Assembly (NCBI RefSeq): GCF_014648635.1
Contig: NZ_BMRM01000001.1
Coordinates: 124,001-188,000 of the forward strand
Length of the DNA stretch: 64,000 bases
Reading direction: 5' to 3'
From: Streptomyces cinerochromogenes
Lineage (GTDB): Bacteria > Actinomycetota > Actinomycetes > Streptomycetales > Streptomycetaceae
The notes under the pieces are model-generated. The model saw nothing but the letters and a program-made list of their open reading frames with translations, was not told the origin of the DNA and made no database searches. The stretch's first letter is position 1. The number at the start of each line of letters is the position of its first letter. The translations under genes were made by a program, and so were the position numbers. Shown in pieces: positions 21,098-29,745 of this stretch.

Positions 21098-22390
21098 TCA
21101 CTTGACGACCGTCGACCAGTCCGGCGACTGGGCCGGGTCCAGGGTGCGCAGGGCGGCCAGGGTCTCGGGCTTCTGGGCGTCGAGCCAGTCGGACAGCTCC
21201 TTGAAGGACACGCACTTGACGCCCTTCTTGGTGCAGACGTTCTTGACCACCTGGTCGATGGACTTCATGTAGATGCCGCCGTTCCAGTCCTCGAAGTGGT
21301 TGCCGATGAACAGCGGGGCCCGGCTGCCGTAGTAGACGCGGTTGAAGCCCTTCATGTACGAGTCGACGGTCATCCGCTCCCACTCGGGGAACTTGGCGGA
21401 ATCGCCCTGGGTCTCGCCGTCGGACTGGTTGTAGAGGAAGTTGAAGTCCATGGACAGGGCCTGGACGTCGTCCGTGTACGGCAGCAGCTGGAGCGGGAAG
21501 TCCCAGATGCCGTTCTTCTTGCCGGGCCATATCTGGAAGTCGCCCGGGGAGCTGGCGTCGTAGCGCCAGCCGTAGCTCTTGATGGCCTTCAGCAGGTTGG
21601 GCTGGCCCTCCAGGCAGGGCGCGCGGCCGCCGGCGACCTCCTTCTTGAAGTCGAAGGGCAGCGCGGGGACGTCCTTCCAGCCGGTGTTGGTCTTCCAGTG
21701 CTCCACGAAGGAGTAGAACTGGTCGATCTCGCTCTTCCACTCCTGCACGCTCCAGTCGCCGCCGCCCTTGGCGCCGCAGAAGTGGCCGTTGAAGTGGGTG
21801 CCGATCTCGTTGCCGTCCTCGTAGGCCTTGCCCAGCTGCTCCAGCGTGGTGCGGATGTGGTCGTCGGTGGCGTAGTCGATCGCGGCGTCGCCCGGGGAGT
21901 GCATGGGGCCGTGGTACTGGGCCTTCTTGCTCTTGGGCAGCAGGTAGATGCCCGTGAGGAAGAAGGTCATGTGGGCGTTGTACTCCTTGGCCAGCTCCCG
22001 GTAGTGCGAGAACAGGTGGTCGCTGCCTTCCAGGGCGCCGTCCCAGGAGAAGACCACGAACTGCGGGGGCTTCTCACCGGGCTTGAGCGGTACCGGCTTC
22101 AACTGCCCCTTCTGCGGGCCCGTGTAGGAGGTCGAGCCGTCACCGAGGATCTTCGTCTTGCCGTCCCACTCCGGGGTCGGGGAGGCCTTCGGCGCGGCCG
22201 TGGGCTTCTTGCCGGCCGCGGCGGCGGGGGTGCTGCTGCTGTCCGTGCCGGACAGCGCCAGGAACCCGGCGACCAGCGAGGCGACGACGAGGAGGGCGGC
22301 CAGCGTCAGGACCTGCGGCCGGGTGGCGCGGGGCGCACTGCGGCTGCGGGGGGCTCGACGGCGGCCTGACGACGACATCTTGCGAGGCAT
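21098..22390 (-). CDS. membrane-anchored NodB/polysaccharide-deacetylase-fold protein with altered motif 1
   Basis: The product is 430 residues from ATG 22390. A basic N-terminus and one transmembrane helix (about 25-48) are followed by a Pro/Ala linker and a NodB-like barrel. Motif 1, normally TFDDG, reads SWDGA (S115, W116, D117, G118), so the second Asp, a metal ligand in deacetylases, is replaced. Motif 2 is intact as HFNGH (H199, H203). A large insertion, YNQSDGETQGDSAKFPEWER, follows in the C-terminal half. It may be a deacetylase with a different metal site or a non-catalytic binder. It lies 44 bp downstream of the PBP gene and is probably in its operon. Confidence 0.8.
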   Translation of the reverse strand: MPRKMSSSGRRRAPRSRSAPRATRPQVLTLAALLVVASLVAGFLALSGTDSSSTPAAAAGKKPTAAPKASPTPEWDGKTKILGDGSTSYTGPQKGQLKPVPLKPGEKPPQFVVFSWDGALEGSDHLFSHYRELAKEYNAHMTFFLTGIYLLPKSKKAQYHGPMHSPGDAAIDYATDDHIRTTLEQLGKAYEDGNEIGTHFNGHFCGAKGGGDWSVQEWKSEIDQFYSFVEHWKTNTGWKDVPALPFDFKKEVAGGRAPCLEGQPNLLKAIKSYGWRYDASSPGDFQIWPGKKNGIWDFPLQLLPYTDDVQALSMDFNFLYNQSDGETQGDSAKFPEWERMTVDSYMKGFNRVYYGSRAPLFIGNHFEDWNGGIYMKSIDQVVKNVCTKKGVKCVSFKELSDWLDAQKPETLAALRTLDPAQSPDWSTVVK

Positions 22391-22433
22391 GCGCGGCTCA
22401 TTCTGCGGAAGGGGAGGGTGCACGGGACCCGGC

Positions 22434-24695
22434 TCAGCCGAGACCCGTCGCTGCCGACCAGAGGGCATACGGGACGCTGTTGGCGGACGTTCCGGCGAGG
22501 CCCTTGAGCGGCAGTGGCTCCAGGGACCTGGCCAGGTCGATCCGGTAGACGACGATCGCGGTGGACACGGAGTCGGCCGTGCCGACGTACCAGGCGGCGG
22601 TGTCCTTCTCGGTGGTGCCGGCCTTCCCGGACACCCCGGAGCGGCCGGCCGCCGCCTCGGGGTGGGCGGTGCGGAAGGAGTCGGTGAGCGCCTCGGTGAC
22701 CTCCTCGGCCACCTTGGTGCCGACCGCGCGCCGGGGGTGCGGGGTGGCGAGCGGGACCGGGGAGCCGTTGCGGGTGATCCGGCGCACCGAGTACGGCTCG
22801 GTGTGGGTGCCGCCGGCGGCGAAGGTGGCGTATCCGCTGGCCATCCGGATCGCGCTGGGCGTGGAGTTGCCCAGCGACAGGGCGGGCACCTGGGGTCCCA
22901 TGCTGGCGGACAGCAGTCCGGAGTCGATGGCGGTCCGGCGGACCGTGTCCAGGCCGGCGTCCATGCCGAGCTGCATGAACGGGGTGTTCACCGACTTCGC
23001 CATGGCCTCGCGCAGGGTGATCTGCCCGTAGGACCGGCCGCCGTCGTTGTGCGCGGTGACCTTCTTGCCGCTGCGGTCCCAGTACGGCCCCTCGGGGGTG
23101 GTGACGGGGACGCCGTCGTCGCCGTTGTAGACGCTGTCCGGGGTGACCGGGGTGGCGGGTCCGTCGCGGGTGGTGTGCACGCCGTGTTCGAGTCCGGCGG
23201 CGTAGACGAACGGGGTGAAGGCGGTGCCGGCCGGGACGGTGGTCGCGTTGGACTCGTTGTAGCCCTGCTTGCGGTGGTCCGGGCCGCCGTAGACGGCGAG
23301 GATCCGGCCGTCGGCGGTCACCGAGGCGGCGCCGTAGTGGCCGTTCCTCGCCGTCGCCGGGTCGTCCTGCCGGGCCTTCTTGCGGGCCTTGGTGACGGCG
23401 TCGGTGAGGGCCTTCTCCCGCTTGCGGTCGAAGGTCGTGTAGATCTGGTAGCCGCCGAGGTCGAACTGCTTGTCCGTGAGGTGGCCGGCCTTCTTGGCGT
23501 ACTGCGACGCCAGCTCCACCAGGTAGTCGCTCTGCGCACCGGTGTTGTACAGCGGGTTGCTCTTCAGCGGCTCGGGGTACTTCGTGTACGTGGCCCGTTC
23601 CCGCGGCGACAGCTTGCCGATCTTGACCATGCGGTCCAGGATCCAGGACCAGCGTTCGACGGCCCGCGCGTGGTTGGCCTTGTTGAGGGTGGGGTCGTAG
23701 AGGCCGGCGCCCTTGAGCAGGGAGGCGAGCATGGCCGCCTCGGAGGCGTTGAGCTTGCCGACGTCCTTGCCGTAGTAGGCCTGGGCGGCGCGCTGGATGC
23801 CGTAGCTGCCGCGGCCGAACCAGCTGGTGTTGAGATAGCCCTCCAGGATCTGGTCCTTGCTCATCTTGTTGTCGAGCTTGAGGGCGATCATCGCCTCGGT
23901 GAATTTGCGGCTTATCGTCTGGTTCTGTGTCAGGTAGACGTTTTTGACGTACTGCTGGGTAATGGTCGATCCACCCTCGGTGTCCCCCTGTCCCAGGGTA
24001 CGGAACACCGCGCGGGTGATGCCTTTGGCGGATATACCCGGGTCCGAGTAGAAACTCTCGTTCTCCGCCGCGAGCACCGCCCAGCGGACGTCCGGGGGGA
24101 TGTCCTTCAACGGCATCGCCTGCCGCTGCACCCAGCCCGTGCGGGCCATGGGCGTGCCGTCGGACCAGAAGTAGACGTTGTCCTGTTGTGTGGCGTACGA
24201 GTTGAGGTTGTCCGGTATGTCGGTCATCGCGTACGCGGTGACGAGGAACGCGCTGAGCAGACCGAACGAGGTCAGGGTGGCGCCGAGCCACTGGCGCCAG
24301 GAGGGTATCCAGCGCCGCCAGCCGCTGCGGCCGGGGCGCGGATAGACCGGCTTGAGGCTGCGCGCATACGGGGCCATGCGGCGGGCATACGGGGCCAGGG
24401 GCGCCAGCAGGCGGCCGAGCGTCGCGAGCAGGCGGCCGAGCGGGCCGAGCGCGGCTGTGACGGCGCCGCCCGCCGTCGCGGTGCGCTCCCGTCCGGCGGA
24501 GCGCGCGCCACGGCGACGCTCGGCCCGGCCGCCGCCCGGAGCGGGTGGCTCCGGGGGCGGGGGAACGCGCAACTGCATGGTCTCGTCCGCCCTGAGGGCG
24601 TCGACTCTCAGATGCAGGGTCTCGTCGGCGCCCAACGGCTCCTCGCCACGGCCATCCCCCATGGGGCCGCCTTCCCCCTGCGACGCATCGGTCAC
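22434..24695 (-). CDS. class A penicillin-binding protein with degenerate transpeptidase motif
   Basis: The product is 753 residues from GTG 24695 (CGGAGGGAG upstream). A 135-residue cytoplasmic N-terminus contains two copies of ADET[LM]-x-LRV. One TM helix (139-158) is followed by a glycosyltransferase domain with catalytic Glu in AAENESFYSDPG (E211) and GGSTITQQYVKN (241-252). The transpeptidase domain has SVN (568-570) and KAGTT (691-695). At the place of the S-x-x-K nucleophile box it reads VPAGTAFTPF, that is T491-A-F-T494. Both the acylated Ser and its Lys are replaced, so penicillin-sensitive transpeptidation is unlikely, while glycan polymerisation may remain. Confidence 0.9.
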   Translation of the reverse strand: MTDASQGEGGPMGDGRGEEPLGADETLHLRVDALRADETMQLRVPPPPEPPAPGGGRAERRRGARSAGRERTATAGGAVTAALGPLGRLLATLGRLLAPLAPYARRMAPYARSLKPVYPRPGRSGWRRWIPSWRQWLGATLTSFGLLSAFLVTAYAMTDIPDNLNSYATQQDNVYFWSDGTPMARTGWVQRQAMPLKDIPPDVRWAVLAAENESFYSDPGISAKGITRAVFRTLGQGDTEGGSTITQQYVKNVYLTQNQTISRKFTEAMIALKLDNKMSKDQILEGYLNTSWFGRGSYGIQRAAQAYYGKDVGKLNASEAAMLASLLKGAGLYDPTLNKANHARAVERWSWILDRMVKIGKLSPRERATYTKYPEPLKSNPLYNTGAQSDYLVELASQYAKKAGHLTDKQFDLGGYQIYTTFDRKREKALTDAVTKARKKARQDDPATARNGHYGAASVTADGRILAVYGGPDHRKQGYNESNATTVPAGTAFTPFVYAAGLEHGVHTTRDGPATPVTPDSVYNGDDGVPVTTPEGPYWDRSGKKVTAHNDGGRSYGQITLREAMAKSVNTPFMQLGMDAGLDTVRRTAIDSGLLSASMGPQVPALSLGNSTPSAIRMASGYATFAAGGTHTEPYSVRRITRNGSPVPLATPHPRRAVGTKVAEEVTEALTDSFRTAHPEAAAGRSGVSGKAGTTEKDTAAWYVGTADSVSTAIVVYRIDLARSLEPLPLKGLAGTSANSVPYALWSAATGLG

Positions 24696-24872
24696 GCCTG
24701 CGTCTCCCTCCGCACTCGGTCTTGCTCGCGCGGGTGAGCTGAGCATCCTCGCAACGGCGTTCACAAATTATCAGTAACGTTTTCGAATGCCCTGCACATA
24801 TGCCGGACGGAAAGCAACACTCAGGAAACATTGAGACGCCCCTGGTCGGGCCTCGACGGCTAACCTGGGCTC

Positions 24873-25091
24873 ATGCCTCGCTACGAGTACCGCTGCCGGA
24901 CCTGCGGCGACACGTTCGAACTCAACCGGCCGATGGCTCAGTCGGCCGCCCCCGCGTCGTGCCCCGCGGGGCACGACGACACGGTGAAGCTTTTGTCGAC
25001 TGTTTCCGTGGGCGGCGTGACGTCCGCCACACCCGCGCCCGCGCCGAGGGCCGGCGGGGGCGGGTGCTGTGGCGGCGGGTGCTGCGGGTAG
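24873..25091 (+). CDS. FmdB-family zinc ribbon protein
   Basis: The 72-residue product opens MPRYEYRCRTCGDTFEL, the FmdB-type zinc-ribbon start, with the second Cys ligand region in SCPAGH. The C-terminus is Gly/Cys rich (GGGGCCGGGCCG), which could bind extra metal. FmdB relatives are small putative regulatory proteins of unknown action. TAACCT at 24861-24866 ends 6 nt before the ATG, another leaderless-type start. It is divergent from the PBP gene across about 180 bp. Confidence 0.85.
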   Translation: MPRYEYRCRTCGDTFELNRPMAQSAAPASCPAGHDDTVKLLSTVSVGGVTSATPAPAPRAGGGGCCGGGCCG

Positions 25092-25109
25092 CCGCCCACG
25101 GGGCGCCCC

Positions 25110-25922
25110 CTACGCGGGCGGCCGCGCCGCTCTCAGGAACTCCCGCAGGATGCGCTCCCCCGCCAGTACGCCCCGCTCCGGCAGGGCGCTGATCTGCGGG
25201 GCCGTCCAGCCCGTGTCCGCCAGTTCGCCGTGGCCCGGGCGCCAGCCCCGGTCGGCGGCCAGGAGCAGGTCGGCGTCGAGCAGGGAGTCGCCGGCGGCCA
25301 GGGTCAGCTCCGCACCGGTGCGCCGGGCGACCTCGCGGACGGCCGCGCTCTTGGTGAGCGGCTTCGGGACGGCGTAGATCTTGCGGCCCTGCAGGGACAC
25401 CGTCCAGCCGCGGTTCTCCGCCCACACCGCCAGCTCCTTCACCCAGTCCTCGGGCAGCAGCTCGCGCTCCACCACCAGATAGGCGAACAGGTCCTCCGCG
25501 ACCCGGTGCTTGCGCACCCACACCGGGTCCGCGGAGCGCAGCAGGTGCTCGCGGACCTCCTCCAGCGGCGCGCACTCGTCCGCGAGCCGCGCCAGCACGC
25601 TCGCGTGCCAGTCGCCGTCCGTGACCCCGTCCACCAGCAGGTGCCCGCCGTTGGCGCAGATCGCGTACGCGGGCGGCGGGCCCGGCAGGTTGATGCGCTG
25701 GTACTGCTTGCGCGTCCGGGTCGTCGTCGGCACGAACACGGCCGCGTCCCCCAGGTCGGTGAGCAGACCGGCCGCCGTCTCCGTCATATAGGACAGGGGC
25801 CTCGATTCGTGGACCTCCACACACAGCAGCCGGGGCGCCCGTGCGTCCGGCATCATCAGCGCGAGGGCCGCGGAGGAGTAGATGAGCGTACGGTCGAGGT
25901 CGCTCGCCACCAGCACCGGCAT
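25110..25922 (-). CDS. HAD-family hydrolase of the Ter-associated module
   Basis: The 270-residue product begins VLVASDLDRTLIYSS (HAD motif I with DLDRT), has SYMTETAAGLL and ICANGGHLLVDG in the cap region, and motif III/IV as KPLTKSAAVREV and AAGDSLLDADLLL. This is the Cof/sucrose-phosphatase type (subfamily II), presumably a phosphatase for a sugar or nucleotide phosphate. Its ATG overlaps the stop of the upstream gene (TGATG at 25924-25920), so translation is coupled. Genes of this kind accompany terD/PRTase clusters widely. The substrate is unknown. Confidence 0.85.
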   Translation of the reverse strand: MPVLVASDLDRTLIYSSAALALMMPDARAPRLLCVEVHESRPLSYMTETAAGLLTDLGDAAVFVPTTTRTRKQYQRINLPGPPPAYAICANGGHLLVDGVTDGDWHASVLARLADECAPLEEVREHLLRSADPVWVRKHRVAEDLFAYLVVERELLPEDWVKELAVWAENRGWTVSLQGRKIYAVPKPLTKSAAVREVARRTGAELTLAAGDSLLDADLLLAADRGWRPGHGELADTGWTAPQISALPERGVLAGERILREFLRAARPPA

Positions 25923-28375
25923 CAGACGTTCACCGCCCTGCCGTCGGCACCCGTCGCGCCCCGCGTGTACCGGGGGTGGATCAAGCCGACGCAGGTGTAC
26001 GGCAGGTCGTCGGCCTCCTCCACCGGCACCCCGCGCTGCTCGGCGAGCAGCCGCACGTGGTCCAGGTCGGCGCCGGCACCCTTGCGCGCGAGGATCTTCC
26101 ACGGCACCCGGCGCAGCAGCACCCGGGTGGTCTCGCCGACGCCCGGCTTGACCAGGTTGACGTCGTGGATCCCGTACTCCTCGCTGATCCGCTCGACCGC
26201 CCGCCAGCCCGCCCAGGTCGGGGTGCGGTCGGCGGCCAGCAGCTCCTTGACCGCGCCGTCGACGGCGTCGGCGACCTCCGGGAAGCGGGCGGCGACGGCG
26301 TCGAGGAAGGCCACGGAGACGTCCGCGCCGGCCAGTTCGCGGTAGAACTTGGCGCCGTGGAAGTCGTGCGGGCCGACCAGGTCGGCCCGCAGCACCGTAC
26401 GGGAGACCAGGCCGGAGACCGTCGAGTTGAGGCAGGCGGAGGGGATGAGGAAGTCCTCCCGGGTGCCGTAGGTGCGCACGCAGGAGCCGGGGTCGGCGAG
26501 GACGGCGATCTCCGGGTCGAACCCGGTGACGCCCTCGGCCGCCTCGAACTCCTCGACGGCCCGGGCGAGTTCCCGGGTGATCGCGCCCTTGCCGGTCCAG
26601 CCGTCGACGAAGACGACGTCCCGGGGGTCGTGGCGGTCGGCGAGCCAGCGCAGCGCGTTGGCGTCGATGCCCCGGCCGCGCACGATCGACACGGCGTAGT
26701 GCGGAAGCTCCAGACCGTGCCGGAACTGCGCCCACCGGCGCATCAGGATCCCGACCGGGGTGCCCGCGCGGGCCAGGGAGACCAGCACCGGCCGCGGCGA
26801 CCGCTCGGCGATGACGGTCTCGGTCACCACCCCGACGGCCTGCGCGATCCGGGCGGCCGACGCCTCCAGCGCCGCGTGGAACAGCTCCTGGTACTGCGCG
26901 CTGGGCTGGTACTCCACCGGCAGCGACTCCGCGTAGTGCGCACCGCCGCTCTGGATGGCCTCCTCCCGCTCCTCGGTCGGCGCCTCCAGGGTCACGCCGG
27001 ACAGGTCCTGGAGCAGCCAGCCGACCTCCTCCGGCGCGTACGAGGAGAATGCGGGGCCGCGGAGGGGCTCGGGCAGCATGACCGGCCTTTCGGGAGCGTG
27101 CGGGACGTACGAGGGTACGACCGCGAGCAGGACGTGCGGGACGTGCGCGGCGAGGGCGGCCAGCAGACCGTCGGGTGCGTGCAGGGCGGGGGTGTCGGCG
27201 ACGGAGTCCACCACCGCGACGACGGTGTCGAAGCCGGCGCCGGCCACGTTGTAGGCGTACCGCTCGCCGGGCCCGTCGGCCGGGTCGTCGTGGGCGGGGA
27301 AGACCAGCCGGGTGCGGATGGCGTACCCCGGGTCGTCCACCGCGAGGACGGGCGACCGGGTGGTGGTGGAGAACCGCACCTCGGCGTCCACCTCCTGCTC
27401 CAGCCGGCGGGCGAGCCGCAGCGGGGCGTACATCAGCTCCTCGAAGCCGAGGACGAGCACGCGCCGGGCGCCGGCGGGGAGGGCGTCGCGTATGCGCCCG
27501 GCCATGGCGGGCAGTGCCTCCTCGAGCCGGGCCCGGTGGGCGGGGGTGAAGCCGTGCCGCCCGCCGTCGGGGAGGCCGGCGGGCCAGTGCAGGTCGACCT
27601 CGGTGACGGACCCCGGCTGTCGCGCCCCTGCGGCCACCACGGTCCCGGACCCGGCGGACTCGTGGTCCGCGACCAGCCGCTGCCCCTTCTCCAGCACCCC
27701 CTCCGGCAGCCGTACGGTCCCGGACGCGGCGGCGACGAGATCCACCCGCGCCCCGGTCTCCTGCGCGAACCGCTCCAGCCGCGCGGAGTCCGCGGCCGAC
27801 CGCATGTCGACCAGCGCCACCACCACGTACCGCTCGCGCGGATACCGCCGGTGCAGGTCACGGATGGTGTTCAGCACGGTGTTGCCGGTGGAGAACTCGT
27901 CGTCCACCAGCACCAGGGGGCCTCGGCCGGCCAGCAGCCCGGGATCCTCGGGAAGCAACAGGTGCGACGTCGCGTGGGAGTGCGACTCCTCGAACCCGCC
28001 CGCGGGGGCGACCCCGGGAACCGGCCGCCGCGTGGAGTGCAGGTAGGGCACCGCACCGAGCCCGTCGGCCACCGCGTGCCCCAGCCCCGTCGCGGTCTCC
28101 GCGTACCCGAGGACGACGGCATCGCCGGCCTCGGCCCCGCCGAGCAGCGCGGCCACCCGCCGGCCCAGCCGGAACCCGTGCTCGTACACCACGGCCGGCG
28201 ACTGCGGCACGTGCTTGCCGAGGACGTTCGAGACCAGCAGGTGGGCCCGCCTGGGGTTGCGCCGCAGCGCGAGCCCCAGCAGCGCCGGAAGCGTGTCGTC
28301 GCCCACGAGCCCGACCCCGAGCCGCTCGGCGACCCAGCTGCCGGACCAGACCCCGTCGTTCACTGCGTTGTTCAT
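25922..28375 (-). CDS. four-part Ter-island protein: PRTase - TRSP - StiP-like - PELOTA-like RNA-binding
   Basis: The 817-residue protein appears to fuse domains usually found in separate genes. Residues 20-260 are an orotate-PRTase-like phosphoribosyltransferase with the PRPP loop VLVDDEFSTGNT (155-166). Residues 280-480 fit the TRSP domain. From about 510, GAHYAESLPVEYQPSAQY, LVSLARAGTPVGILMRRW and FVDGWTGKGAI give a second PRTase-like (StiP) domain. The last 100 residues, with RVPWKILARKGAGADL, resemble the PELOTA_1 RNA-binding domain. Comparative work on Ter systems proposed that these make or attach a nucleotide-derived metabolite under stress. Domain names are from recognised motifs; the reaction is unproven. 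Confidence 0.85.
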   Translation of the reverse strand: MNNAVNDGVWSGSWVAERLGVGLVGDDTLPALLGLALRRNPRRAHLLVSNVLGKHVPQSPAVVYEHGFRLGRRVAALLGGAEAGDAVVLGYAETATGLGHAVADGLGAVPYLHSTRRPVPGVAPAGGFEESHSHATSHLLLPEDPGLLAGRGPLVLVDDEFSTGNTVLNTIRDLHRRYPRERYVVVALVDMRSAADSARLERFAQETGARVDLVAAASGTVRLPEGVLEKGQRLVADHESAGSGTVVAAGARQPGSVTEVDLHWPAGLPDGGRHGFTPAHRARLEEALPAMAGRIRDALPAGARRVLVLGFEELMYAPLRLARRLEQEVDAEVRFSTTTRSPVLAVDDPGYAIRTRLVFPAHDDPADGPGERYAYNVAGAGFDTVVAVVDSVADTPALHAPDGLLAALAAHVPHVLLAVVPSYVPHAPERPVMLPEPLRGPAFSSYAPEEVGWLLQDLSGVTLEAPTEEREEAIQSGGAHYAESLPVEYQPSAQYQELFHAALEASAARIAQAVGVVTETVIAERSPRPVLVSLARAGTPVGILMRRWAQFRHGLELPHYAVSIVRGRGIDANALRWLADRHDPRDVVFVDGWTGKGAITRELARAVEEFEAAEGVTGFDPEIAVLADPGSCVRTYGTREDFLIPSACLNSTVSGLVSRTVLRADLVGPHDFHGAKFYRELAGADVSVAFLDAVAARFPEVADAVDGAVKELLAADRTPTWAGWRAVERISEEYGIHDVNLVKPGVGETTRVLLRRVPWKILARKGAGADLDHVRLLAEQRGVPVEEADDLPYTCVGLIHPRYTRGATGADGRAVNV

Positions 28376-28402
28376 GCGTTCCTTGGAGAGGTGGAGAAAG
28401 GT

Positions 28403-29569
28403 TCAGCCCGGTATGCCGGCGGCGAGCAGTTCCACGAAGCCGACGTCCTCGTTGGCGACGCCGAACACCTCGGCGCGCAGCAGGGTCCGCTCCGCCCAGG
28501 CGCGGTGCGGTTTCACTTCGTTCATCTTGTTCGTGTAGGCCGACCGGAGTACACCCCCGCCGCCGCGTTCCGGCCGCAGGATGTCCTGGGCGTCGCTGAA
28601 CTCCTCGTGGCTGACCACGGAGAGTGCGTGGACGGGCAGGACGTGCGAGGGGTGGATGCAGGTCTTGCCGAGCAGGCCGTTGGCCTGGTCGAGGGAGATC
28701 TCCCGGAGCAGTCCGTCCATGGCGTGTTCGATCAGCTCCGCGCGCAGCTCGGCGGCCTGCACCTCCAGGAAGGGGCTCTGCCTCAGCTGCGGCTTGAACA
28801 TGCGTTCGGACACGCGGAAGTACTCCCACACGGGCCCGGTGACGGTGAAGCCGGTGCCGTCGGCGCGGCCGAGCATGTTCACGACGTCGGCGATCACGGA
28901 GGCGACGATCTGGACGTCGTAGGCCGTCATGTCGGGGGCGCGGCGCAGGCCGTAGGAGGAGCAGAAGTCGGTCACGCCGAGGCGGAGGGCCAGCACGCGG
29001 TCGCGGTACTTGTCGACCGCGCGGAGGATCCCCTCCAGGGTCTCCACCCGGGACTCGCGGTAGAGCAGCTCGGGGGATTCCAGGACGGGCATGGCGAACA
29101 GGCGCCGGCCGCAGGCCCGCTCGGCCGTGGTGAGGGCCTCCAGGAAGGGGATGCCGCGTTCCTCGGTGAACTTGGGCAGGACGAACCCGGACAGCAGGCG
29201 CACGGCCGGGCCGAGGCGGCGGACCAGGTCCGGTATCTGCTCGGGCGCGCGGACCCGGATGAACAGCAGGGGCGGCTCCACGCCGGGGCGGGCGGACAGC
29301 TCGGCGAACTGCCGGACCAGGTTCTCCTCGCCCGGCCCGACGTCCGCGTCGTCGATCGAGTCCTCCAGGCACAGCACCATCGAGACCACGCCGTTGCCGG
29401 CCTGTTTGACGATGTCGTCGGCGAGCCGGGGCCGGGTGGCCGGGCTGTACAGCGTGGCGCCCAGGGCCGCGGAGAGCAGCCGGGCCGGGGAGTCGGCGGT
29501 GAACGCGCACGGCTCCTGATGGAAGAGGCGCTGTCGCACCTCGGGGGCGATGTGCCCGAAATGACGCAT
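28403..29569 (-). CDS. HpcH/HpaI aldolase / citrate-lyase-beta-like protein of the Ter module
   Basis: This 388-residue protein has the CitE-like TIM-barrel pattern. LGATLYSPATRPRLADDIVK opens the barrel, VSMVLCLEDSIDDADV carries the acidic metal ligands, LLFIRVRAPEQI has the conserved Arg, and LPKF and MPVLESPELL follow. GKTCIHPSHV near 315 is the C-terminal active-site block. Such lyases cleave or form C-C bonds in acyl-CoA-like or oxo-acid substrates; here it is expected to feed the same pathway as the PRTase protein. It lies 28 bp upstream of the PRTase gene and is the first gene of this three-gene operon. Confidence 0.87.
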   Translation of the reverse strand: MRHFGHIAPEVRQRLFHQEPCAFTADSPARLLSAALGATLYSPATRPRLADDIVKQAGNGVVSMVLCLEDSIDDADVGPGEENLVRQFAELSARPGVEPPLLFIRVRAPEQIPDLVRRLGPAVRLLSGFVLPKFTEERGIPFLEALTTAERACGRRLFAMPVLESPELLYRESRVETLEGILRAVDKYRDRVLALRLGVTDFCSSYGLRRAPDMTAYDVQIVASVIADVVNMLGRADGTGFTVTGPVWEYFRVSERMFKPQLRQSPFLEVQAAELRAELIEHAMDGLLREISLDQANGLLGKTCIHPSHVLPVHALSVVSHEEFSDAQDILRPERGGGGVLRSAYTNKMNEVKPHRAWAERTLLRAEVFGVANEDVGFVELLAAGIPG

Positions 29570-29745
29570 AGGACTCCCTCAGGGTACGAGTCAGACCCGT
29601 GGGTTCGGCAAAGGGTGGCCGGTAATAGTACGTAGGGACCCATGTCGAGGGTTCCCCGCGGGCGTGAATTTCCGGTAACCCGCCCCTGTCGGCGCGGCCG
29701 CCCCCCGCATTGTCGTGACCAGGACCGAGAGGGCAGGATGACCGC

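Noticed and set aside
22158..24737. Long plus-strand frame opposite the PBP and part of the NodB-like gene
   Set aside because: Antisense to a full-length class A PBP with clear motifs; composition is the usual Gly/Val/Arg shadow of the opposite strand.
25976..29635. Very long plus-strand frame (over 1,200 codons) opposite the Ter operon
   Set aside because: It lies antisense to the PRTase-fusion and lyase genes, has no recognisable domain and no ribosome site; high GC creates such frames.
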